Virus record (IMG/VR): IMGVR_UViG_3300042691_031580
Location: 1 to 58,644 of that record
Reading direction: 5' to 3' (one strand)
From: a virus
Length of the DNA stretch: 58,644 nt
Positions 31,658 through 38,742 of this stretch are shown here, one piece after another. The notes beneath the pieces were generated by a model. The model searched no databases. It was given only the letters and a program-made list of their open reading frames with translations, and was not told the origin of the DNA. Within the stretch, counting starts at the first letter, position 1. The number at the start of each line of letters is the position of its first letter. Made by a program: the position numbers and the translations under genes.

Positions 31658-32475
31658 TTAAGCGTTTCTATTATTTGTTGAGGATTATTATTAATATCAG
31701 TTTCCCAAAATCTAAGTAATTTAAAACCGTTGTCTTTAGCCCATTGATTTTTTTGTTGGTCACGTTTAAGATTTTTTTCTTGGGTCTTACATATAGGTCC
31801 TTCTGGGTATTTGTTTGGGTTGCAGTGGTAGAAGTCTCCGTCTATTTCAATTAACGTGTTATAGTTAGGTAAGTAAAAATCATAAAATGCTTTTATTTCT
31901 TTAACATAATATGAATGGGTATTTTCAATATTTTGTTCAAGTAATATATTTTGGAATGTTGTTTCTAATTTGGAAGTATGTATTTTATCTTCTTTTATGA
32001 TTCGTTTCATTGCTGAGTCGCTCATTTTTTGTTTAGTTTCTTTTGATTGTATCCGACCTATACCAAACCCTTTAGGTTTAGGTTTGGGGATACCTTTGGC
32101 TCCTTTAGATATTTTTTTACCTAAATCCGGTTGTTTTCTATTTTCTTTTACTGCTTTCTTTATGTAATCATACTCACCTGATGTAAATTTTTGTTTGCGG
32201 GTTGATATGATTTTTTCTACTCGTTTTGGGTCGTTCCAATCACCCCAATGTCCTTCTTTTCGAGAATGATGACCTACTATAAATTTAAAAAAATCTCCAT
32301 TTTCAGGAGAATATTTAGTTTTTTCACTACAACCACATTCACATAATGGATTTACCCCATTATACTTAACTTGAATAAGATATTCGGGAAATTTAAGTTT
32401 ATGATAAAAAGAAGTATGTTTACTTAACTTCTGCTGTTTATCAGTTTCATAATTACAAAGTTGACATTTAAGCAT
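31642..32475 (-). CDS. Homing endonuclease with zinc finger and Vsr-like nuclease domain, 277 aa
   Basis: The N-terminus has a C2H2-like finger (CQLCNYETDKQQKLSKH, residues 4-20) and a CECGCSEKTK pair. The middle has Lys-rich NUMOD3-type modules (KGIPKPKPKGFG; KETKQKMSDSAMK). The C-terminus is a Vsr/DUF559-type nuclease: YNTLIEIDGDFYHCNP, KRDQQKNQWAKDNGFKLLRFWETDI. I-Bth0305I-type (EDxHD) enzymes share this domain. The gene sits between tail tube and gp26-like genes and has its own late promoter inside a hairpin (32480-32516) and its own terminator. Confidence 0.85.
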   Translation of the reverse strand: MLKCQLCNYETDKQQKLSKHTSFYHKLKFPEYLIQVKYNGVNPLCECGCSEKTKYSPENGDFFKFIVGHHSRKEGHWGDWNDPKRVEKIISTRKQKFTSGEYDYIKKAVKENRKQPDLGKKISKGAKGIPKPKPKGFGIGRIQSKETKQKMSDSAMKRIIKEDKIHTSKLETTFQNILLEQNIENTHSYYVKEIKAFYDFYLPNYNTLIEIDGDFYHCNPNKYPEGPICKTQEKNLKRDQQKNQWAKDNGFKLLRFWETDINNNPQQIIETLKKELT

Positions 32476-32479
32476 AAAG

Positions 32480-32516
32480 AATCCTCCTCATTTATTATAA
32501 ATATACGAGGAGGATT
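32480..32516 (-). promoter_or_regulatory. Hairpin hiding the ribosome site, with a late promoter in the loop
   Basis: On the coding strand AATCCTCCTC (32516-32507) and GAGGAGGATT (32489-32480) form a perfect 10-bp stem. The 17-base loop GTATATTTATAATAAAT contains the late motif TATTTATAA at 32503-32495. The right arm carries GAGGAGG, a strong Shine-Dalgarno sequence 7 bases before the ATG at 32475. Read-through transcripts should fold and hide it; transcripts starting in the loop should not. Confidence 0.75.
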
Positions 32517-32546
32517 TAAGATTGGTCTGGATTGTTGCTTTTTTAA

Positions 32547-33035
32547 CTAGAAGTTTAAAATTGCGTAATCAAGTCCCAGATTTACTGTTATTTCTTGAGC
32601 AGTTGCATCATTATCCCAATCGTAGTCACCAAAACTAGTTGATTTAATAAATGCTCCTTTAATAATCCACTCACTAACAATATCACCTACTGGACCTAAG
32701 ATATTGATAGTTACATCTTTTTTATAAAAATCTGAATAACCATCTCTACCTGTAACAGATTCATGATGTAAACGTACCCATTCCATTACGGCTTGAGCAC
32801 CTGATGGAGTGATAGGATCAAATAATGTCATTTCAATATCTGCCCATTTAGCTCTACCTTTGATTTTACGGTAAACATTAATATGGTTTAATTTAATTTC
32901 GTCCATATCTACGCTTACTTGGCCTACTTTTTTAATAGTATAGGCGGGGATTCCATCTACATACATAATGAAACGGTTTTTAACTTTCGGTTCAAATGCT
33001 GTGAAAAATATTTCGTTTGGATCTAATACTGCCAT
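32547..33035 (-). CDS. gp19: Tail tube protein gp19-like, 162 aa
   Basis: Forms the inner tube of the contractile tail. The family pattern is visible: FEPKVKNRFIMYVDGIPAYTIKKVG, ... KIKGRAKWADIEMTLFDPI, a WVRLHHESVTGRDGY loop, and a final beta run ITVNLGLDYAIL. The length equals T4 gp19. It sits next to the sheath gene, as expected. Confidence 0.9.
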   Translation of the reverse strand: MAVLDPNEIFFTAFEPKVKNRFIMYVDGIPAYTIKKVGQVSVDMDEIKLNHINVYRKIKGRAKWADIEMTLFDPITPSGAQAVMEWVRLHHESVTGRDGYSDFYKKDVTINILGPVGDIVSEWIIKGAFIKSTSFGDYDWDNDATAQEITVNLGLDYAILNF

Positions 33036-33056
33036 TTTGTTTTATATTTTATTTTG

Positions 33057-33065
33057 TTATAAATA
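33057..33065 (-). promoter_or_regulatory. Late-type promoter of the tail tube gene
   Basis: TATTTATAA followed by CAAAA on the coding strand, 21 bases before the ATG at 33035. Confidence 0.6.
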
Positions 33066-33081
33066 TATGTGTTTTAAAAAA

Positions 33082-35175
33082 TTATCCCGGGAAAGTAGCT
33101 CCAGTTGCTGTCACATTAAAGTCTAAGTAAATGAATTCAGCTGTTTTAGTAGGCTGTAGATAAATCTGACCTATTAATTCATTTCTATCAATCACGTCTG
33201 GGGTATTATTTGTGTCATCCATGATTACTCTAAAAGCATACAATCCTTGTCTTTGTTGAACACTTGTTAAATACGGATTAACTTGACTTAGGAATTGATT
33301 TCTTGTAGCAATTGTATTTTGTTCAAATACTAAATTATTAGCGATTTGAGAAATATACGATTTAAGAGCAATTAGCAATCTTCTAACATTCACACGATCA
33401 AGAGCTGATGCTTGAGTTTGTAATGTTTTCTGACCGTATACTACAATACCTTGACCTGGAAATGTAGCTATTGGATTTATTTTTCCGTTATATAAAGTAT
33501 CACGATTTGTTTGAGCTAACTTTTGTTCTGCTCTTACTACTGTAGATAAACCACCTCTGTTAATACCAGCTGGTGCAAACCAAGGCTCAGATACTGAATC
33601 GTTATAAGCATATACTCCACCAATCATTGTTGAGGCCGGTACCCAAACTAATTCGCCTGAAGCTGGATCTACTACTTGACACCACGGCCAATATTCTGTA
33701 GCATATGATGTGTTACGAGTAGATGCTTGACTTACTACAGTAGATATTTGTTCACCATATCCAACTGGGTCTAATACATATATGTTATCTCCTCTATCTT
33801 GAGTATTATTAATAATTGTTGAGACTTGTTGAGCATAGTCAGCATCATATAACCCTGGGGTTAATAATATATTAAAACGATAATCATCTTTATTAGATAA
33901 TAAATTAATCATGTTATCATAATTGGCCCCAACAAGACCTTGAGTATTAGAACTATTAATATTATGGTAAAAATTAGCTCCACCCTTAATATTTCCAACT
34001 GCACTACCAAATGTTCCACTAGCATTAACTGGGATAGATGCTGAATAAGCCGCTACAGATAGGTTTCCTACACTATTTAAATAATTAGGAGTTGTATAAT
34101 TGATTTGTTTAACTCTAACATATTTTGATTTATTAGAGAAAGTTCCATCATATATAATCTGATTATTTACTGAGTCATATGCTTCTCTCATGTCTCCAAT
34201 TACTCTAGAAATATAATTATTAGAGTTAGGATCTAAATTTAAATTAGTCCAAGTTTCTAATATCACAGGTTGAAGAATATTATCATCTCCTCTACGAATT
34301 AATAAATCAAAAGTTCCAGATGATGTATTTGCGTTCACAATTTGCCATCTAACATTATCTTTAGAACCGCTTGGTAAAATATTATTAGAAATTTCAGTTG
34401 AAGTGCTATTTACTATAATTCCTTTTGAAAGAGTTTCTAAAACAAAAGCTGTAGATGTAGTACTTGGTGTAGCTCCACCTAATGTAGCTGCCAATCCTCC
34501 AGCATCTCCAATATAGCTAGATGTATATAATGTAACCCCATTAATTGCTGTGTTTCCAGCTGAACCAGATAAAATCAATGTTGACCCTGCTGTACTAGCT
34601 GACACATATGGTTGAAGTTCTGTCCAGTTGTTTATAGCTGTAGCTAATCCTCCCACCCAGTTAGATCCTGTACTAAAATAAGCATAATCTAAAGCATTAT
34701 TATAAGAAGTACTATTTCCCCATCCTGAGAAATACCATGTATTACTTCCAACGGAAATATATGCTCCTTGATATATTGAACCAGTATTAGCCGCAGTAAA
34801 GGTATATGATCCGGTAGCTGGAGCTCCACTTGTATTAACTATATTATTAGTGATAGCTGAGCTAGAAGCGGCTGTGTAGGATCCTGAGACTGTTCTTGCT
34901 ACTAATAGAGATTGACCTCCATTTGTGAAATAATTATAAGCCGCAATAGATGTGAAATACGTGTATGTTTTTAAATTTGTAGCACTTCCGCTTGTAAATG
35001 TTGTGCCAAATTTATTAACATATTCACTATATGTAGTGACAACTGTTGGAACTTCTACAGGACCTTTAACAGTTGGACCTATAATTGCTGCTCCTACTGT
35101 TACGGGTCTACTAGATACAAAAGATGAATCGTTTTCTCTTGGTAAAACGCCTGGTGAGATTAAAGTTTCTGCCAT
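33082..35175 (-). CDS. gp18: Tail sheath protein gp18-like, 697 aa
   Basis: The contractile sheath subunit. The N-terminus ETLISPGVLPRENDSS and VGAAIIGPTVKGPVEVPTVVTTYSEYVNKFG are typical sheath openings. The C-terminal block has LDRVNVRRLLIALKSYISQIANNLVFEQN and NTPDVIDRNELIGQIYLQPTKTAEFIYLDFNVT, a signature of sheath C-domains. A Ser/Thr/Gly-rich surface insertion fills residues about 100-300. Length is near T4 gp18. Confidence 0.95.
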   Translation of the reverse strand: MAETLISPGVLPRENDSSFVSSRPVTVGAAIIGPTVKGPVEVPTVVTTYSEYVNKFGTTFTSGSATNLKTYTYFTSIAAYNYFTNGGQSLLVARTVSGSYTAASSSAITNNIVNTSGAPATGSYTFTAANTGSIYQGAYISVGSNTWYFSGWGNSTSYNNALDYAYFSTGSNWVGGLATAINNWTELQPYVSASTAGSTLILSGSAGNTAINGVTLYTSSYIGDAGGLAATLGGATPSTTSTAFVLETLSKGIIVNSTSTEISNNILPSGSKDNVRWQIVNANTSSGTFDLLIRRGDDNILQPVILETWTNLNLDPNSNNYISRVIGDMREAYDSVNNQIIYDGTFSNKSKYVRVKQINYTTPNYLNSVGNLSVAAYSASIPVNASGTFGSAVGNIKGGANFYHNINSSNTQGLVGANYDNMINLLSNKDDYRFNILLTPGLYDADYAQQVSTIINNTQDRGDNIYVLDPVGYGEQISTVVSQASTRNTSYATEYWPWCQVVDPASGELVWVPASTMIGGVYAYNDSVSEPWFAPAGINRGGLSTVVRAEQKLAQTNRDTLYNGKINPIATFPGQGIVVYGQKTLQTQASALDRVNVRRLLIALKSYISQIANNLVFEQNTIATRNQFLSQVNPYLTSVQQRQGLYAFRVIMDDTNNTPDVIDRNELIGQIYLQPTKTAEFIYLDFNVTATGATFPG

Positions 35176-35196
35176 TTTTTATTTTGTTTAATTTTG

Positions 35197-35205
35197 TTAT
35201 AAATA
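35197..35205 (-). promoter_or_regulatory. Late-type promoter of the sheath gene
   Basis: TATTTATAA followed by CAAAA on the coding strand, 21 bases before the ATG at 35175. Its spacing and context match those of the tube-gene promoter. Confidence 0.6.
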
Positions 35206-35226
35206 TGGTGAAACGATTTAAAAATA

Positions 35227-35475
35227 CTAGTTACTTACAATTTCTCCCTTTTCAAGATTGATTGTTCCATCCCCATATTTTTTCTGTAGATTTTCACCTA
35301 CTGTGTTTTCTTCTTGACGTAATTTTTTTAATTCTTCTTTAAGTAATTCTTTTTGTAAATTAAATTCTTGAATTTTTATTTCAAGTATACCAAATTGTTC
35401 TATCAATTGAAATCTTTCTTCTTGAATTGATTTTAATGAACTAATTTCTTCTGATGTTAAAACTTTTACTTCCAT
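35227..35475 (-). CDS. Small coiled-coil protein, 82 aa
   Basis: Nearly all helix, with heptads of Leu/Ile (IQEERFQLIEQFGILEIKIQEFNLQKELL). The C-terminal 20 residues are polar and contain YGDGTINLEKGEIVSN. It lies between the gp15-like and sheath genes. It resembles small phage proteins of unknown function; a tail assembly role is possible. Confidence 0.65.
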   Translation of the reverse strand: MEVKVLTSEEISSLKSIQEERFQLIEQFGILEIKIQEFNLQKELLKEELKKLRQEENTVGENLQKKYGDGTINLEKGEIVSN

Positions 35476-35483
35476 AAATTTTA

Positions 35484-36359
35484 TTAATTATTGTTTATAT
35501 TATTTACTACTTGCTCAGAGATAGCTATCTCTACTACATCTGGGATTTGTTTAGGGATTGTTGTATCTTTTTGTATTAAGTCTGGAATGATATGACCGTT
35601 CATTTTAATAGAAAAAGTACTACTTACTGTTCTCTCTTCTTTATCTGCTAACTCAGTTTTAATAGCAAATGAATCAATCATAGCCCTAAATTGAAAACGT
35701 GATGGATCACCCCAATATGAATCAGAAGCATATTCAATTGCTTCAACAATCTTATTTAATTGATCCATATAGTATGTATTGATAGCACAACTATATGTTA
35801 CTGTTATATAATCAGGAACTACAACAGCGTAATATTTTTTTTGAGGTTTGATATTATTCAAAACACCAAAATTATCATATGCATTTTTAGGACTATAATT
35901 TTTACCCTGTACAGATATGTTATGAGGATTATTAGCGTCTAACTTATTAGCTACAGATCTTATTTTTTCAATATTATCTCTTTTAAACATAATAATAGGC
36001 ATCATAATTCTGCCTTGAGAGTCTCTGAAATATCCAAATTTTTGAAATGAAGCCCACTTTTCTGGTGAACCATAAATTATAGGCACTTCTATTCTTTCTC
36101 CGTTTTGTATTACAAATGGTCTAATTACATTTACAAAATAATACATAATAGCCTCATCAATATCTTGAATACCTATTGAAAATGGTTTTGTAGTATCTCC
36201 TCTAAATGAAATTTGATCACCTCTATTAGGTATATTGGCTTCATTTGGGTTTCCGGTAGGAGAAAAACCAGGTGCTCCTGCCGGTGGAATATACGGAGTT
36301 TGCTGAGAGATTAATATCTCTTTTTGTGTTTTAGGTATTGGTTTTCTTCCTTTAGACAT
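35484..36359 (-). CDS. gp15: Tail terminator/completion protein gp15-like, 291 aa
   Basis: It matches the order of T4 gp15: after a Pro/Gly-rich start, DIDEAIMYYFVNVIRPFV and RIEVPIIYGSPEKWAS (about 90-105), VPDYITVTYSCAINTYYMDQLNKIVEAIEYASDSYW, then ERTVSSTFSIKMNGHIIPDL. gp15 caps the tail tube and sheath. Its start overlaps the stop of the GIY-YIG gene by 8 bases. Confidence 0.78.
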   Translation of the reverse strand: MSKGRKPIPKTQKEILISQQTPYIPPAGAPGFSPTGNPNEANIPNRGDQISFRGDTTKPFSIGIQDIDEAIMYYFVNVIRPFVIQNGERIEVPIIYGSPEKWASFQKFGYFRDSQGRIMMPIIMFKRDNIEKIRSVANKLDANNPHNISVQGKNYSPKNAYDNFGVLNNIKPQKKYYAVVVPDYITVTYSCAINTYYMDQLNKIVEAIEYASDSYWGDPSRFQFRAMIDSFAIKTELADKEERTVSSTFSIKMNGHIIPDLIQKDTTIPKQIPDVVEIAISEQVVNNINNN

Positions 36360-37050
36360 TTTGTGATATATATTTAAATATAAAACCTCTACATGTTTTG
36401 TATTTTCCCCCTAAATGGAGTCTCATATTAATTTCATGTACTCCTATATATTTAGCCGCTTTTTTAGCAGAATCAAACATATTAAGTATATTTCCTTCTT
36501 TATCAAATTGGGATACCGGTTTTTCTTTTGTTTTACCTATTTTTTCACCTGTACCCAATGGTAGTGGTACCCCTATTTTTGCTTTACTTAATTTTTCTCC
36601 AAATCCTTCTGGTTTGGATTTTCCTTTTAATAATTTACTATGGTTTTCTCCAAATCCTTCTGGTTTGGGTTTTCCTTTTAGAATTTGGCTTTTTTTCTTT
36701 TTAGTTTCTTCACTATCTTTTTTCCCTAAATGGGATTTACTCATTTTTTGTTTAGTTTCATCACTACATGCTCCTCTTCCATTACCTAATCTTAAATTTA
36801 AACCGCTTTTACCTAAAACACCATAATGTGATCCCCAATATATTTCTCGCTCATTTAATTGTTCTAAGCTACATTCTTCAATTATTTCAAATATATGTTG
36901 TTCCCAACCATATTTTTTAAGAGAATTAAGAAGTTTTGGTTGTTTTTTACAATTATATGTTTTATAAAAATTAGTTCTTATTTCAATTTTAGTAGATTGC
37001 CCAATATATGCTTTACCCTTAGGATTAGTTATTTTATATATACCTATCAT
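36352..37050 (-). CDS. GIY-YIG homing endonuclease with NUMOD repeats, 232 aa
   Basis: GIY-YIG nuclease (IGIYKI ... KAYIGQS; Glu in NEREIYWG), then repeated NUMOD3 modules (DETKQKMSKSHLGK, EETKKKKSQILKGK), three near copies of KPEGFGE-type spacers, and a NUMOD1-type end (NMFDSAKKAAKYIGVHEINMRLHLGGKYKTCRG). Its N-terminus resembles the enzyme at 30166-30849 closely (both have LKKYGW/LKYGF and IFEIIEECS.EQLNE.EIY), so the two likely share a recent ancestor. It is inserted between the gp14-like and gp15-like genes. Confidence 0.9.
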   Translation of the reverse strand: MIGIYKITNPKGKAYIGQSTKIEIRTNFYKTYNCKKQPKLLNSLKKYGWEQHIFEIIEECSLEQLNEREIYWGSHYGVLGKSGLNLRLGNGRGACSDETKQKMSKSHLGKKDSEETKKKKSQILKGKPKPEGFGENHSKLLKGKSKPEGFGEKLSKAKIGVPLPLGTGEKIGKTKEKPVSQFDKEGNILNMFDSAKKAAKYIGVHEINMRLHLGGKYKTCRGFIFKYISQNV

Positions 37051-37051
37051 T

Positions 37052-37072
37052 TTATTATAAATATTATAATAA
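37052..37072 (-). promoter_or_regulatory. Late promoter overlapping an inverted repeat before a GIY-YIG gene
   Basis: The late motif TATTTATAA (37063-37055) sits in a perfect 8-bp inverted repeat TTATTATA/TATAATAA with a 5-base loop. It is only 4 bases from the ATG, so late transcripts would be nearly leaderless. The stop of the neck gene lies in the same repeat. Confidence 0.5.
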
Positions 37073-37579
37073 TCTAGTTCTTTGCAGATTCACTCTATCT
37101 GCTGGCACATAATGACAATCACAGAATACTTCAACATTGTAACCAAAATTAGATAATCCTGGGTTTAAAGGATTTGGTTCATAAGGATAATCTGGATCTT
37201 TACCTACCCAATATTGAGTCACTCGAGCGTTATCTATTTCCCAATAGCTTTCTTGATATAATATAACATCTCCTACTTCTGGATGCACATTTGCTTCAAC
37301 TAAATCGTCTCTTAAAAATGCAAAACTTATAGGCCAATCAAAATTGACTCCTAAATCACTTGTAGGACTAGTACTCTCACCAATAGTAATAAGAGCATTA
37401 AATAATGTAGGACCATCAAAAAATTTTCCTCCTGATGCTTCTCCATACATATTAATTTTGGTTTCATTTAACTTATATTTGTAAAAAGCACATTGTTGAG
37501 AAATAATGTTACCCATTAATTCTCTATTCATTCTTCTTACAAATGACACATCTCGACTAGAACCAAATAATGCACACAT
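37064..37579 (-). CDS. gp14: Neck protein gp14-like, 171 aa
   Basis: A head-to-tail connector protein. Residues about 12-30 (FVRRMNRELMGNIISQQCAFYKY) and the block VHPEVGDVILYQESYWEIDNA (about 97-117) resemble T4 gp14 in order and spacing; FCDCHYVPADRVNLQRTRL ends the protein. It is preceded by the gp13-like gene with a 4-base gap and has a late-type promoter at 37590-37597. Confidence 0.7.
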   Translation of the reverse strand: MCALFGSSRDVSFVRRMNRELMGNIISQQCAFYKYKLNETKINMYGEASGGKFFDGPTLFNALITIGESTSPTSDLGVNFDWPISFAFLRDDLVEANVHPEVGDVILYQESYWEIDNARVTQYWVGKDPDYPYEPNPLNPGLSNFGYNVEVFCDCHYVPADRVNLQRTRLL

Positions 37580-37583
37580 ATTT

Positions 37584-38717
37584 TTATCCTATAAATATTG
37601 TTAATGGAGAATAACTAATTTCTTTAACTCTATAATCACTCTCTAATGATTTTCTTTCTAATAATTTTTGTTTTGAAGTTTCATCAAGATATAATCTTAA
37701 TCTTTCAAGTAAAGCTGCTTTTTCAGCTGTTGCTGCTGAGATTAAATCAGATTGATTTAATGTTACATTATTATTAGGTATAGGAACCTGAGTATATTTT
37801 CCACGAACATACCCTAATATCTCTTTACATAAAGATAAAGTATATTCAAAAATCCATTGTCTACCTATTGAATTTATTTGCGAGTATGTTGGATTATTAT
37901 ATCCAGCATTTGAAGGATTAGTTATACTTCCTGATACTTGTTGAACAATACTATTAATTCTGTCTTCTAGTTTAAGATACTGAAACCATAAACTATGTCC
38001 ATCTTGTGGAGGTATAGGAAATATTCTTAGTTTATTATTTATTAACTCAAACGTATAATCCGGCAGTGCCGTTTGATTTTGCATTTCGATTGCTTGAGCA
38101 GTTTGTATAAGTAAACTTGTAGGATACATTAAGAATCCTGTTGATCCAAATAAACCATAAGTACCAACAGCTGGAACACCTCCTAATCCTGAGAATAAAT
38201 TTAAATTAAATACTTGATTAACAGCAGGGATAGGTTGGTAAAATATTCTTTTTATTTCTATTCCTCCAGTTATATTATTTTCAATAGCCCACTGACCTAA
38301 ATCATAATCTTGAATAGATGCTGTTAAAGGAATAGATCCACTATAATAAGTGATATTTCCTCCTACTCCAGCTTCAGAAGCATATTGTTGAGATAATCTG
38401 ACAAGATTAGCAAAACTAGGAGTTATAATTGCGTTATTTAAGTTAGAAGATGTTGGAGTATTCATAACATCTAATAAATTATCTCTTAATTGGTATGAAT
38501 ATAACTCATTACCGTAGGTTGTGATTGCTTCTTCAAACGCCGCGTAAAAGTTTAAGTCTTGTAATTCAACATCCATAATAGGATATCCTAATCTTCTAGC
38601 ACAAAATGTTACTACTTTATCAGCATCTATTTGAAATTGAGGATCATTATCATAGAAACCAAAAGGTGTACTTCCGGTATAAAATGAACTTGAGCCTGGG
38701 TAGATAGGGATATTCAT
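37584..38717 (-). CDS. gp13: Neck protein gp13-like, 377 aa
   Basis: A head completion protein. It has a LGYPIMDVELQDLNFYAAFEEAI opening, LRIFPIPPQDGHSLWFQYL in the middle, and a clear gp13-type end: WIFEYTLSLCKEILGYVRGKYTQVPIPNNNVTLNQSDL (read in pieces). It pairs with the gp14-like gene directly after it. Confidence 0.78.
   Translation of the reverse strand: MNIPIYPGSSSFYTGSTPFGFYDNDPQFQIDADKVVTFCARRLGYPIMDVELQDLNFYAAFEEAITTYGNELYSYQLRDNLLDVMNTPTSSNLNNAIITPSFANLVRLSQQYASEAGVGGNITYYSGSIPLTASIQDYDLGQWAIENNITGGIEIKRIFYQPIPAVNQVFNLNLFSGLGGVPAVGTYGLFGSTGFLMYPTSLLIQTAQAIEMQNQTALPDYTFELINNKLRIFPIPPQDGHSLWFQYLKLEDRINSIVQQVSGSITNPSNAGYNNPTYSQINSIGRQWIFEYTLSLCKEILGYVRGKYTQVPIPNNNVTLNQSDLISAATAEKAALLERLRLYLDETSKQKLLERKSLESDYRVKEISYSPLTIFIG
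37590..37597 (-). promoter_or_regulatory. Late-type promoter
   Basis: TATTTATA followed by GG on the coding strand, 10 bases before the ATG of the gp14-like gene and inside the 3' end of the gp13-like gene. Confidence 0.45.
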
Positions 38718-38731
38718 ATGTTAGTTATTTA

Positions 38732-38740
38732 TTATAAATA
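38732..38740 (-). promoter_or_regulatory. Late-type promoter of the gp13-like gene
   Basis: TATTTATAA followed by TAAA on the coding strand, 14 bases before the ATG at 38717. Confidence 0.6.
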
Positions 38741-38742
38741 TA

